Positions 16,673-25,200 of a stretch of DNA of 64,000 nt are shown piece by piece. The stretch lies in the NCBI RefSeq assembly GCF_020532645.1, contig NZ_JAJAUZ010000040.1, positions 1 through 64,000 on the forward strand, read 5' to 3'. The position numbers and the translations under genes are program-made. Origin of the DNA: Streptomyces bambusae (lineage in GTDB: Bacteria; Actinomycetota; Actinomycetes; Streptomycetales; Streptomycetaceae). Below the pieces are notes generated by a model. That model made no database searches, had not been told where the DNA came from, and worked only from the letters and a program-made list of their open reading frames with translations. Each line of letters starts with the position of its first letter. Position 1 is the stretch's first letter.

Positions 16673-17191
16673 TCAGTGGGGCGGGGTCCAGAAGTCGAGC
16701 AGGGTGCCGACACCGTGCTCGACGGACTTCCAGGAACCGGTGAAGCCGACGACGGCGAGGGCCGCGGTGGGGAACCCGGTGCGGGTCATCCGGGCCATCG
16801 TGTCGTCCTTGGCGCTGCCGGACAGGATGTCGGCGAGCGCGTGCATGCCGGGGTTGTGGCCGATGACCAGGAGGTCGGCGACGTCGTCCGGGGTTTCGTT
16901 GAGCAGGGCGATGAGCTCGCCGGGGGACGCCTCGTAGAGCCGCTCCTCGTACACCGTCTTGGGGCGGTGCGGGAGTTCCTGGACGGCGAGCTTCCAGGTC
17001 TCGCGGGTCCGGACGGCGGTGGAGCAGAGGGCCAGGTCGAAGGCGATGCCGGTTTCCGCCAGCTTCAGCCCGACGGCCGGGGCCTCCTTGCGGCCGCGGT
17101 CCGCGAGCGGCCGTTCGTGGTCGGACACCTGCGACCAGTCTGCCTTGGCGTGCCGGAGTAGGACGATCCTGCGGGGTGTGTCGGCGCTCAT
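16673..17191 (-). CDS. SixA-like histidine phosphatase
   Basis: 172-residue phosphoglycerate-mutase-fold phosphatase. The catalytic LLRHAKADWS motif is at residues 11-20, the conserved arginine of the CSTAVRTRETW block near 60, and the second histidine in LLVIGHNPGMH near 112. E. coli SixA removes phosphate from histidine phosphotransfer domains; the physiological substrate in streptomycetes is not established. ATG start at 17191. It stands alone, convergent with serB. Confidence 0.9.
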   Translation of the reverse strand: MSADTPRRIVLLRHAKADWSQVSDHERPLADRGRKEAPAVGLKLAETGIAFDLALCSTAVRTRETWKLAVQELPHRPKTVYEERLYEASPGELIALLNETPDDVADLLVIGHNPGMHALADILSGSAKDDTMARMTRTGFPTAALAVVGFTGSWKSVEHGVGTLLDFWTPPH

Positions 17192-17318
17192 GCTGCCCAG
17201 CTTCGCATGAAACGAGCCACGGAGCGCAGGGTGTTGACGGGCTCACCCGACCGGGGCGGGCGCGCACCGGCGCACGGTGCGGAGCACCGGTGCATCCGCC
17301 CGCGGACGCCCGTACGGA

Positions 17319-17531
17319 TCACCCGCGCAGCCGGTCCACCTGCTCCAGGAGCCCGCCGAACGGGAACGGTGCGGCGGCCGCGGCGTCGCCGGAACCGGCG
17401 TGCAGGAGCAGCAGGGCGACGAAGGCGGCGACCGGGAGGAGCAGGGTCCACCAGGACAGCCGGGTGTCGGCCGCGCGGGTGCCGGAGGTGCGGGGCCGGA
17501 GGAGGGGCCGGGTCTCGACGGGTGTGGACAT
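17319..17531 (-). CDS. Small single-pass membrane protein
   Basis: 70-residue protein of unknown function with one clear transmembrane helix (about residues 28-45, WWTLLLPVAAFVALLLL) flanked by an Arg/Thr-rich N-terminus and a short C-terminal tail ending LLEQVDRLRG. The ATG is backed by GGAGG five bases upstream, which argues for a real gene. No similarity recognised. The 127 bases towards the SixA gene hold nothing I can name. Confidence 0.6.
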   Translation of the reverse strand: MSTPVETRPLLRPRTSGTRAADTRLSWWTLLLPVAAFVALLLLHAGSGDAAAAAPFPFGGLLEQVDRLRG

Positions 17532-17659
17532 GACCGCCTCCGCGGGGCTGCTGGGTGCGTCCCGTGGTGGGCCGCTCTGCCCTCGAATCTAGGGATCCGG
17601 GGCGGCGGTCCCCATCCGGCATCCCACCCACTACACCCTGAGGCCGGCCCCCTAGGGGA

Positions 17660-17679
17660 CGGTGGGGCTATCCCCACCG
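17660..17679 (-). terminator. Hairpin after the MFS operon
   Basis: Eight-base stem CGGTGGGG (17660-17667) with CCCCACCG (17672-17679) and a 4-base loop, about 75 bases downstream of the 38-residue peptide gene on the minus strand. No T-run follows. Confidence 0.4.
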
Positions 17680-17752
17680 GGACGCCGCCGGGACGTCCCC
17701 AAGGCGCCGCCGGGTCCCCGCCGGTACGCCGTCGGGTGCCCTCCGGGGCGGG

Positions 17753-17869
17753 TCAGGGTGCGGCGATGGTCGCGATGATGGCGATGACGACCGTGACCCC
17801 GAGCATCGCGCCGAGCACGATGGCGAGCTTCTTGCGGCCGTTCTGCGGGTTGGGCTCCAGGACAGACAT
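17753..17869 (-). CDS. Transporter-associated micropeptide (SGM_5486-like), 38 residues
   Basis: Very short gene directly downstream of the MFS transporter (4-base gap). The product begins MSVLEPNPQNGRKK and continues as a single hydrophobic helix (LAIVLGAMLGVTVVIAIIAT) ending IAAP. The positively charged stretch before the helix predicts an N-in membrane peptide. I recall a streptomycete family of this size and sequence called SGM_5486 transporter-associated protein. It probably binds or stabilises the CynX-type transporter; this role is inferred from fixed adjacency only. Confidence 0.85.
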   Translation of the reverse strand: MSVLEPNPQNGRKKLAIVLGAMLGVTVVIAIIATIAAP

Positions 17870-17873
17870 GGCT

Positions 17874-19157
17874 TCAGTCTCCCATGCCGCATTCGTCCTC
17901 GATCGTGCGGTCCCGGCCGGCCAGCACGCCGACGGCGATCTGCGGGACCATCAGCCCGGCCATGAGGGCCAGCGGGAGGTCCCAGCCGCCGCTGTGCTGG
18001 TAGAGGACGCCGATGAGCAGCGGGCCGGGCATGGAGATCAGGTAGCCGGTGCTCTGGGCGAAGGCGGAGAGCCGCACCACGCCGGCCGCGGACCGGGCGC
18101 GCAGGCCGATCATGGTGATGGCGAGCGGGAAGGCGCAGTTCGAGACGCCGAGCAGGACGGCCCAGACCCAGGCGCCGCCGGCCGGGGCGAGGTACAGGCC
18201 GGCGTATCCGGCGAGGCCGAAGGCGCCGAGGCCGGCGACGATGACGCCCTGGTTGCGGACGGCTCCGGCGAGGCGCGGGATGACGAAGGCCAGGGGGACG
18301 CCCATGACCATGGTGACGGCGAGCAGGACGCCGGCGGTGCCGGCGGAGACTCCGGCGTCGCGGAAGATCTGCGGCATCCAGCCCATGGTGACGTAGGCGC
18401 CGGTGGCCTGGAGGCCGAAGTAGCCGGCGAGGGCCCAGGCGGTGCGGCTGCGGGTGACGCGGGGTCCGGCGGGGGCGGCGGCCGGCTGCGGTCCGGCGGG
18501 GGCGGCGGCGCTTTCCCGGCGGACCTCGCGGGCGACCGCGATCCACGGGACGACGGCGACGACGGCGAGTACGGCCCACACCAGCAGGCCGGTCCGCCAG
18601 TTGCCGCCGAGGGCGTCGGTCATGGGCACGGTCGCGGCGGCGGCCACGGAGGTGCCGATGGCGAGGGCCATCGAGTAGAGGCCGGTCATGGTGCCGATGC
18701 GGTCGGGGAACCAGCGCTTGACGATCACCGGCAGGAGCACGTTGGTGAGCGCGATGCCCGCCAGGGACAGGGCGCTGGCGGCGAGGAAGCCGGCGGTGCC
18801 GCTCGCGAACGGGCGGATGACGAGGCCTGCGGCGACGGCGGCCATGCCGGCGCAGACCACGGCGGCCGGGCCGAAGCGGCGGGCGAGGCGGGGTGCGGTG
18901 AGACCGAAGACGGCGAAGCAGAGGGTGGGGACCGAGGTGAGCAGTCCGGCGACGGTGCCGCTCATGCCGAGGCCGGTACGGGCCTCTTCGAGGAGGGCGC
19001 CGAGGCTGGTGATCGCGGGTCGCAGGTTGAGCGCGGCGAGCACGATGGCGGCGATGAGCAGCGGGGCCAGCCAGCGGGCGGGCTCGGCGGGCGGCGGCAC
19101 CGCGGCGGCGCGGGCGGGGGCCGTGCGGTTCAGGACCTGTATCTCATCGTCGGACAT
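17874..19157 (-). CDS. CynX/NimT-type MFS transporter
   Basis: 427-residue twelve-helix major facilitator. Helix I contains the subfamily signature NLRPAITSLGALLEE; the loop after helix II has LTAPRLARRFG; a cytoplasmic central loop holds an Ala/Pro repeat (AAAPAGPQPAAAPAGP). The family includes cyanate (CynX) and 2-nitroimidazole (NimT) transporters, so the substrate is probably a small anion or aromatic compound, but it is not identified. The start codon lies 6 bases after a TATGAT hexamer with no ribosome-binding site, suggesting a leaderless message. Divergent from a GntR regulator that likely controls it. Confidence 0.92.
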   Translation of the reverse strand: MSDDEIQVLNRTAPARAAAVPPPAEPARWLAPLLIAAIVLAALNLRPAITSLGALLEEARTGLGMSGTVAGLLTSVPTLCFAVFGLTAPRLARRFGPAAVVCAGMAAVAAGLVIRPFASGTAGFLAASALSLAGIALTNVLLPVIVKRWFPDRIGTMTGLYSMALAIGTSVAAAATVPMTDALGGNWRTGLLVWAVLAVVAVVPWIAVAREVRRESAAAPAGPQPAAAPAGPRVTRSRTAWALAGYFGLQATGAYVTMGWMPQIFRDAGVSAGTAGVLLAVTMVMGVPLAFVIPRLAGAVRNQGVIVAGLGAFGLAGYAGLYLAPAGGAWVWAVLLGVSNCAFPLAITMIGLRARSAAGVVRLSAFAQSTGYLISMPGPLLIGVLYQHSGGWDLPLALMAGLMVPQIAVGVLAGRDRTIEDECGMGD

Positions 19158-19163
19158 AGCACC

Positions 19164-19194
19164 ATCATAGAATCATGGGATGATTGGTTGTCCA
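19164..19194 (-). promoter_or_regulatory. Leaderless promoter of the MFS gene with internal operator palindrome
   Basis: On the minus strand a TGGACA element (19189-19194), a 19-base spacer and TATGAT (19164-19169) end exactly 6 bases before the ATG. The spacer contains the perfect inverted repeat AATCAT-GGG-ATGATT (19171-19185). A repressor bound there, most simply the divergent GntR protein, would block RNA polymerase. Confidence 0.55.
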
Positions 19195-19274
19195 GTCCCG
19201 CTGTGTGGTTGAGTCCCGCTACTGCGGTCCGGTGCCGCCGTGCCGTCCCGTCCGCCCCTGCCTGAGAGGACCCC

Positions 19275-19979
19275 ATGCCGCTGACCTCCCCCCGGCGCTC
19301 CGCGCTCGCCGACCAGGTGATCGCCCAGCTCCGGAACCAGATCACCTCGGGCGAGTGGCCCCTGGGATCCCGCATCCCGACCGAGCCGGAGCTCGTCGAG
19401 ATGCTGGGGGTGGCCCGTAACACGGTCCGCGAGGCCGTCCGGGCGCTCGCGCACAACGGCCTGCTGGACATCCGGCAGGGCTCGGGCACGTACGTGATCG
19501 CGACCAGCGAGCTGGCGGGGGTGATGCACCGGCGGTTCGCGGACGCCGATCCGCGGCACATCGCGGAGCTGCGGGCGACGCTGGAGTCCTCGGCGGCCCG
19601 GCTGGCCGCGGAGCGCCGTACCGAGCGGGACCTGGTGCAGCTGGACGCGCTGCTGGCGCGCCGGGAGCAGGCCTGGGCGGGCGGCGACGCGGAGGTGTTC
19701 GTGGCCGCGGACGTCAGCCTGCACATGGCGGTGGTGGCGGCCTCGCACAACGACGTGCTGATCGCGCTCTACGCCGACCTGGGCGACCTGCTGCGCGACT
19801 GGCTGCGCGAGGACGTGGGCACGGAGCTGACGCCCGACACCCACATGGACCACGCCCGGCTGGTGGAGGCGATCCGGCGGGGGGACGGGGACGCGGCCGC
19901 CTCGGAGGCGGCGGGCTACCCGTTCGGCTGGCTCAAGGACGCGCCGAGCGGCCGGCGGGGCCCCGGGCGGGACGCGTAG
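19275..19979 (+). CDS. GntR family regulator, FadR/FCD subgroup
   Basis: 234-residue transcription factor. The N-terminal winged helix (residues about 8-75) includes LADQVIAQLRNQITSGEWPLG and the recognition-helix block EMLGVARNTVREAVRALAHNGLL. The C-terminal FCD ligand-binding domain (about 90-215) has the metal-ligand pattern of this group (Asp and His residues in AADVSLHMAVVAASHNDVL and HMDHARLVEAIRRGD). Divergent from the MFS gene, with a perfect AATCAT palindrome in the shared region, so it is presumably the local regulator. The inducer is likely a small carboxylic acid. Confidence 0.92.
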   Translation: MPLTSPRRSALADQVIAQLRNQITSGEWPLGSRIPTEPELVEMLGVARNTVREAVRALAHNGLLDIRQGSGTYVIATSELAGVMHRRFADADPRHIAELRATLESSAARLAAERRTERDLVQLDALLARREQAWAGGDAEVFVAADVSLHMAVVAASHNDVLIALYADLGDLLRDWLREDVGTELTPDTHMDHARLVEAIRRGDGDAAASEAAGYPFGWLKDAPSGRRGPGRDA

Positions 19980-19994
19980 GCACGGGGAGCCGGG

Positions 19995-20435
19995 TCAGCC
20001 GGGGCGGTGGCCCACCCAGGCCGAGCGGACGCCCTTCCAGCAGCGGCCGGTCAGTTCGACGCGCCCGGCGGGGCCGACGGCCACCGGGGCGGTGTCCCCG
20101 TCCACGTCCCACCACTGCGCGCACTCCACGTGCAGGGTGACCAGGTCGGTCCGGGGGTACGGGTTGTGGCAGTACGCCGTGACCCGGGAGCCGTCGATGC
20201 CGATGTCGCAGTCGGAGCCGAACAGCGGCACCCCCGTCGGCAGGGCCGGCTGGGCCGGCGGCTCCACGGGGAGCTCGTGCAGGTCGGGGGCGGCGGCGGG
20301 GCCGGGCGCGGCGGCGGGTTCCGGTCCGGGGGCCGCACCGGCCGGGGTCGGTGCCAGGAGGCCGGGGGCCAGGAAACCTGACAGCACGACCGGGGTCACC
20401 AGCAGGGAGAACGCTCGACTCCGCCTCGGGCGCAC
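19995..20435 (-). CDS. Small secreted four-cysteine protein
   Basis: 146-residue exported protein of unknown function. A twin-arginine-free signal peptide covers residues 1-33 (PRRSRAFSLLVTPVVLSGF ... AGAAPG), followed by an Ala/Pro-rich spacer and a compact domain of about 85 residues with four cysteines (SDCDI, AYCHN, HVECAQ, GRCWK) that can form two disulfides. The GTG start at 20435 is supported by GGAGGAGG seven bases upstream; the long frame upstream is not coding. It is convergent with the GntR gene. Confidence 0.75.
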   Translation of the reverse strand: MRPRRSRAFSLLVTPVVLSGFLAPGLLAPTPAGAAPGPEPAAAPGPAAAPDLHELPVEPPAQPALPTGVPLFGSDCDIGIDGSRVTAYCHNPYPRTDLVTLHVECAQWWDVDGDTAPVAVGPAGRVELTGRCWKGVRSAWVGHRPG

Positions 20436-20549
20436 ACCGGTACCTCCTCCCCGCCGGGCCGGGAAGACCCCGGTCCGGCCAGTGTGCAGGCATCCGTCCG
20501 GAACGACGACTCGGGCGGCCCGAACGGGAGCGGCGGCGGGCCGGCGCGA

Positions 20550-20594
20550 ACGGCGACGGCCGCGGCCCCCTCGGGGTGCCGCGGCCGTCGCCGT
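20550..20594 (-). terminator. Terminator of the fabG-fabI operon
   Basis: Sixteen-base perfect stem (20550-20565 with 20579-20594), 18 bases downstream of the fabI stop codon on the minus strand; the loop can pair further internally. Confidence 0.75.
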
Positions 20595-20611
20595 CTGCGG
20601 GTGGGAGCCGG

Positions 20612-21382
20612 TCAGGCGCCCATGGCGTGCAGGCCGCCGTCCACGTGGACGATCTCGCCCGTGGTCTTCGGGAACCAGTCCGACAGCAGGGCGACGATCG
20701 CCTTGCCGGTGGGCTCCGGGTCCGACATGTCCCACTCCAGCATCGAGCGGGTGTTCCAGACCTCCGCGAGATCCGAGAAGCCCGGGATGGACTTCGCGGC
20801 CATCGAGCCGAGCGGGCCGGCGGAGACCAGGTTGCAGCGGATGTTCTCCTTGCCCAGGTCGCGGGCGAGGTAGCGGCTGGTGGCCTCCAGGGCGGCCTTG
20901 GCCGGGCCCATCCAGTCGTACTGCGGCCACGCGAACTGCGCGTCGAAGGTGAGGCCGACGACGGCCGCGCCCTCCGCCGGGAACAGCGGCTTGCAGGCCA
21001 TGGTCAGGGACTTCAGGGAGAAGGCCGAGACGTGCATGGCGGTCGAGACGGACTCGAACGGGGTGTTCAGGAAGTTGCCGCCGAGGGCGTCCTGCGGGGC
21101 GAAGCCGATGGAGTGGAGGACGCCGTCGAGGCCGCCCAGCTCGTCGCGGACCAGGCCCTCCAGGCGGGCCAGGTGCTCGTCGTTGGTGACGTCGAGCTCG
21201 ATCACCTTGACGGGCTTCGGCAGCTTCTTGGCGATGCGCTCGGTCAGGGTCGGCCGCGGCCAGGCGGTGAGGATGACCTCGGCGCCCTGCTCCTGGGCAA
21301 GCCTGGCGGCGTGGAAGGCGATGGAGGACTCCATCAGCACGCCGGTGATCAGGATCCGCTTGCCGTCGAGAATTCCGCTCAT
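20612..21382 (-). CDS. fabI: Enoyl-[acyl-carrier-protein] reductase (FabI/InhA)
   Basis: Last reduction of the type II fatty-acid elongation cycle: NADH-dependent reduction of trans-2-enoyl-ACP. The 256-residue protein shows the ENR-specific beginning GILDGKRILITGVLMESSIAF, the short-chain reductase core, and the catalytic Tyr-x6-Lys pair in QYDWMGPAK. The sequence VLMESSIAFHAARLAQEQGA is InhA-like. The ATG follows the fabG stop by 4 bases, so fabG and fabI are one operon, as in mycobacteria (mabA-inhA). A longer in-frame start at 21415 would overlap fabG and is unlikely. Confidence 0.96.
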   Translation of the reverse strand: MSGILDGKRILITGVLMESSIAFHAARLAQEQGAEVILTAWPRPTLTERIAKKLPKPVKVIELDVTNDEHLARLEGLVRDELGGLDGVLHSIGFAPQDALGGNFLNTPFESVSTAMHVSAFSLKSLTMACKPLFPAEGAAVVGLTFDAQFAWPQYDWMGPAKAALEATSRYLARDLGKENIRCNLVSAGPLGSMAAKSIPGFSDLAEVWNTRSMLEWDMSDPEPTGKAIVALLSDWFPKTTGEIVHVDGGLHAMGA

Positions 21383-21386
21383 GTGA

Positions 21387-22106
21387 TCAGTGACCCATGC
21401 CCAATCCGCCGTCAACGGGAATGACGGCTCCGGTGATGTACGAGGCGTCGTCCGACGCGAGGAAGCGCACGGCCGCGGCGATCTCCTCCGGCTTCGCGTA
21501 GCGGCCGAGGGGGACCTGCCCGACGATGCCGGCGCGCTGCTCGTCGGTGAGGACGGCCGTCATGTCGGTGTCGACGAAGCCGGGCGCGACGACGTTGAAG
21601 GTGATGTTGCGGGAGCCCAGCTCGCGGGCGAGGGAGCGGGCGAAGCCGACCAGGCCGGCCTTGGAGGCGGCGTAGTTCGCCTGACCCGCCGAGCCGAGCA
21701 GGCCCACGACGGAGGAGATCAGGACGACGCGGCCCTTCTTGGCGCGCAGCATGCCGCGGTTGGCCCGCTTGACCACGCGGAAGGTGCCCGTGAGGTTGGT
21801 GTCCACGACGGAGGTGAAGTCGTCCTCGGACATGCGCATCAGCAGCTGGTCCTTGGTGATGCCGGCGTTCGCCACCAGCACCTCGACCGGGCCGTGCTTG
21901 TCCTCGATCTCCTTGTAGGCCTGCTCCACCTGCTCGGCGTCGGTGATGTCGCAGCGGACGGCGAGCACACCGAGTTCGGCGAGGGCCGCGGGCGGCTCGC
22001 CCGAGCGGCACGTGATGGCGACCTTGTCGCCGGCCTCTGCGAAGGCACGGGCGATGGCGAGGCCGATGCCCCGGTTTCCTCCGGTGACGAGAACCGAGCG
22101 GCTCAA
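21387..22106 (-). CDS. fabG: 3-oxoacyl-[acyl-carrier-protein] reductase FabG
   Basis: NADPH-dependent reductase of the fatty-acid elongation cycle. The 239-residue short-chain dehydrogenase has the nucleotide motif VTGGNRGIGLAIA, NAGITKDQLLMRM typical of FabG, the active-site serine in ISSVVG, and YAASK with catalytic Tyr and Lys. It ends AVIPVDGGLGMGH. The start is TTG at 22106 with AAAGGG seven bases upstream. First gene of the fabG-fabI operon; the promoter should lie in the 185-base gap before tldD. Confidence 0.95.
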   Translation of the reverse strand: MSRSVLVTGGNRGIGLAIARAFAEAGDKVAITCRSGEPPAALAELGVLAVRCDITDAEQVEQAYKEIEDKHGPVEVLVANAGITKDQLLMRMSEDDFTSVVDTNLTGTFRVVKRANRGMLRAKKGRVVLISSVVGLLGSAGQANYAASKAGLVGFARSLARELGSRNITFNVVAPGFVDTDMTAVLTDEQRAGIVGQVPLGRYAKPEEIAAAVRFLASDDASYITGAVIPVDGGLGMGH

Positions 22107-22212
22107 CGGATCACCCTTTCCCTAGCTGTCTGGTCACCCGAAACCTATCGGTCGGTCCCTCGTTCCGGAGAATCGAGCACCGACAGGTCATGATGGGCCG
22201 CTCTGTGGGGTC

Positions 22213-22230
22213 CCTACAGAAAGATGTAGG
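22213..22230. promoter_or_regulatory. Inverted repeat in the fabG-tldD intergenic region
   Basis: Perfect repeat CCTACA-GAAAGA-TGTAGG, 62 bases before the tldD start and 107 bases before fabG. Candidate operator for either divergent unit; no regulator is identified. Confidence 0.35.
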
Positions 22231-22291
22231 CACGAGACCCCCGGTCACGCCATGATCGGAGTCACCGGTCCCGACCAACTGGGAGACATCC

Positions 22292-23815
22292 GTGCCTCAT
22301 TCCATCGACGCCGCGTTCACGGCGCTGCCCTTGCGGGCGCTCGCCGACGCGGCGCTCGCCCGTGCCCGCGCGCTGGGCTGCGACCATGCCGATTTCCGGC
22401 TGGAGCGGATCCGCAGCGCCTCCTTGCGGCTGCGGGACGCCAAACCGTCCGGCTCCTCGGACACCACCGACCTGGGCTTCGCCGTGCGCGTGGTGCACGG
22501 CGGCAGCTGGGGCTTCGCGTCGGGGGTGGACCTGACGATGGACGGCGCGGCCCGGGTGGCCTCGCAGGCCGTCGCCATGGCCAAGCTGTCGGCGCAGGTG
22601 ATCGCCGCGGCCGGGTCCGACGAGCGGGTGGAGCTGGCGCCCGAGCCGGTGCACGCCGACAAGACGTGGATCTCCTCGTACGAGGTGAACCCGTTCGACG
22701 TGCCGGACGAGGAGAAGGCGGCGCTGCTGGCCGACTGGAGCGCCCGGCTGCTCGCCGCGGACGGCGTCGCGCACGTCGACGCCTCGCTGCTCGCGGTGCA
22801 CGAGAACAAGTTCTACGCGGACACCGCGGGCACCGTCACCACCCAGCAGCGGGTGCGGGTGCATCCGCAGCTCACCGCGGTGGCCGTCGACGACAAGACC
22901 GGCGAGTTCGACTCGATGCGCACCATCGCTCCGCCGGCCGGCCGCGGCTGGGAGTACCTGACGGGCACCGGCTGGGACTGGAACGCCGAGCTGGAGCAGA
23001 TCCCGGGGCTGCTCGCCGAGAAGATGCGCGCCCCGAGCGTCGAGGCCGGGCGCTACGACCTGGTCGTCGACCCGTCGAACCTGTGGCTGACCATCCACGA
23101 GTCCATCGGCCACGCCACCGAGCTGGACCGCGCCCTCGGCTACGAGGCCGCGTACGCCGGCACCTCCTTCGCCACGTTCGACCAGCTGGGCAAGCTGGCG
23201 TACGGCTCGTCGATCATGAACGTGACGGGTGACCGGACGGCCGAGCACGGCCTGGCCACCGTCGGCTACGACGACGAGGGCGTCGAGGCGCAGAGCTGGG
23301 ACCTGGTCAGGGAAGGCACCCTGGTCGGCTACCAGCTGGACCGCCGGATCGCGCAGCTGACCGGCCTGGGCCGCTCCAACGGCTGCGCGTTCGCCGACTC
23401 CCCCGCGCACGTGCCGGTGCAGCGGATGGCGAACGTGTCGCTCATGCCGGACCCGGGCGGGCTGTCCACCGAGGACCTGATCGGCGGGGTGGAGCGCGGC
23501 GTCTACGTGGTCGGCGACCGGTCCTGGTCGATCGACATGCAGCGGTACAACTTCCAGTTCACCGGCCAGCGGTTCTTCCGCATCGAGAACGGCCGGCTCG
23601 CGGGCCAGCTGCGGGACGTCGCCTACCAGGCGACGACGACCGACTTCTGGGGCTCGATGGAGAAGGTGGGCGGCCCGCAGACGTACGTGCTGGGCGGGGC
23701 CTTCAACTGCGGCAAGGCGCAGCCGGGCCAGGTGGCCGCGGTCTCGCACGGCTGCCCGTCGGCGCTGTTCCGCGACGTCAACATCCTGAACACCACGCAG
23801 GAGGCCGGCCGATGA
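22292..23815 (+). CDS. tldD: TldD metalloprotease subunit
   Basis: 507-residue catalytic subunit of the TldD/TldE heterodimeric protease, which degrades unfolded peptides and, in enterobacteria, matures microcin B17 and removes the CcdA antitoxin. The zinc motif HESIGHATE (HExxxH) lies near residue 268; other family blocks include DHADFRLERIRS and the C-terminal VSHGCPSALFRDVNI. GTG start with GGAGA upstream. The stop overlaps the start of tldE by 4 bases (ATGA), giving translational coupling and suggesting equal amounts of both subunits. Confidence 0.94.
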   Translation: MPHSIDAAFTALPLRALADAALARARALGCDHADFRLERIRSASLRLRDAKPSGSSDTTDLGFAVRVVHGGSWGFASGVDLTMDGAARVASQAVAMAKLSAQVIAAAGSDERVELAPEPVHADKTWISSYEVNPFDVPDEEKAALLADWSARLLAADGVAHVDASLLAVHENKFYADTAGTVTTQQRVRVHPQLTAVAVDDKTGEFDSMRTIAPPAGRGWEYLTGTGWDWNAELEQIPGLLAEKMRAPSVEAGRYDLVVDPSNLWLTIHESIGHATELDRALGYEAAYAGTSFATFDQLGKLAYGSSIMNVTGDRTAEHGLATVGYDDEGVEAQSWDLVREGTLVGYQLDRRIAQLTGLGRSNGCAFADSPAHVPVQRMANVSLMPDPGGLSTEDLIGGVERGVYVVGDRSWSIDMQRYNFQFTGQRFFRIENGRLAGQLRDVAYQATTTDFWGSMEKVGGPQTYVLGGAFNCGKAQPGQVAAVSHGCPSALFRDVNILNTTQEAGR

Positions 23816-25200
23816 GCCGTACCAAGCCCCACGAGATCGTCGAGCGGGCGCTCGCGCTGTCCACCGCGGACGGCTGCGTGGTCATCGCCGACGAGGAATC
23901 CACCGCGAACCTGCGCTGGGCCGGCAACACGCTGACCACGAACGGCGTGACCCGCGGCCGCACCCTGACGGTGATCGCCACGGTCGACGGCAAGGAGGGC
24001 ACGGCCTCGGGGGTCGTGTCGCGGTCCGCGGTCACCGAGGCCGACCTGGAGCCGCTGGTGCGCGCCGCCGAGGCGGCCGCCCGTACTGCGGGCCCGGCCG
24101 AGGACGCCCAGCCGCTGGTGACGGGGACGCCGTCGTCGCCGGACTTCACGGACGCGCCCGCGGAGACCTCCTCCGCGGTGTTCGCCGACTTCGCGCCGGC
24201 CCTCGGCGAGGCCTTCGCCCGGGCCCGGGCGGGCGGCCGCGAGCTGTACGGCTTCGCCAACCACGAGCTGGTCTCCACGTACGTGGGCACCTCCACGGGA
24301 CTGCGGCTGCGGCACGACCAGCCGAACGGCACGCTGGAGCTGAACGCGAAGTCCCCGGACAGGCAGCGTTCGGCGTGGGCGGGCCGCTCCACCCGCGACT
24401 TCAAGGACGTGGACCCGGGTGCGCTGGACGCCGAGCTGGCCAAGCGGCTGGGCTGGGCGGAGCGCCGGATCGAGCTGCCCGCCGGGCGGTACGAGACGCT
24501 GCTGCCGCCCACCGCGGTCGCCGACCTGCTGATCTACCAGATGTGGTCGGCGGCGGCCCGGGACGCGGCGGAGGGCCGGACGGTCTTCTCCAAGCCGGGC
24601 GGCGGGACCCGGCTCGGCGAGCGGCTGTCGGAGCTGCCGCTGACGCTGCGCAGCGACCCGAACGAGCCGGGCCTGGAGTCCGCGCCGTTCGTGATCGCGC
24701 ACAGCTCGGGCGACGACGCGTCGGTGTTCGACAACGGGCTGCCGCTGACGCCGACCGCGTGGGTGCGGGAGGGCGAGCTGGCGCACCTGACAACAACTCG
24801 GCACAGTGCCGGGCTGACCGGGCTGCCGGTGGCGCCGTCGATCGGGAACCTGATCCTGGACGGCGGCGGCGAGAAGTCGCTGGACGAGATGGTGGCGGCC
24901 ACCGAGCGGGGTCTGCTGCTGACCTGCCTGTGGTACATCCGCGAGGTGGACCCGGCGACGCTGCTGCTCACGGGCCTGACCCGGGACGGCGTGTACCTGG
25001 TGGAGAACGGCGAGGTCGTGGGCGAGGTGAACAACTTCCGGTTCAACGAGTCGCCGGTGGACCTGCTCTCGCGGGCCTCGGAGGCGGGGCGGACCGAGAA
25101 GACGCTGCCGCGCGAATGGAGCGACTGGTTCACCAGGGCCGCGATGCCCGCGCTGCGCATCCCGGACTTCAACATGAGCTCGGTCAGCAAGGGCGTCTAG
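23812..25200 (+). CDS. tldE: TldE/PmbA subunit of the TldD/E protease
   Basis: 462-residue partner of TldD. It belongs to the same PmbA/TldD superfamily but lacks the HExxxH zinc motif, as expected for the non-catalytic TldE subunit. Recognisable blocks are LRWAGNTLTTNGVTRGR near the N-terminus, LPAGRYETLLPPTAVADLL in the middle and GLLLTCLWYIREVDPATLLL near the C-terminus. It starts by 4-base overlap with tldD. tyrS follows after 50 bases. Confidence 0.93.
   Translation: MSRTKPHEIVERALALSTADGCVVIADEESTANLRWAGNTLTTNGVTRGRTLTVIATVDGKEGTASGVVSRSAVTEADLEPLVRAAEAAARTAGPAEDAQPLVTGTPSSPDFTDAPAETSSAVFADFAPALGEAFARARAGGRELYGFANHELVSTYVGTSTGLRLRHDQPNGTLELNAKSPDRQRSAWAGRSTRDFKDVDPGALDAELAKRLGWAERRIELPAGRYETLLPPTAVADLLIYQMWSAAARDAAEGRTVFSKPGGGTRLGERLSELPLTLRSDPNEPGLESAPFVIAHSSGDDASVFDNGLPLTPTAWVREGELAHLTTTRHSAGLTGLPVAPSIGNLILDGGGEKSLDEMVAATERGLLLTCLWYIREVDPATLLLTGLTRDGVYLVENGEVVGEVNNFRFNESPVDLLSRASEAGRTEKTLPREWSDWFTRAAMPALRIPDFNMSSVSKGV

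Noticed and set aside
19194..19220. Direct repeat AGTCCCGCT (two copies, 18 bases apart) as CRISPR or iteron
   Set aside because: Only two short copies; could be part of the GntR promoter but supports no array or origin.
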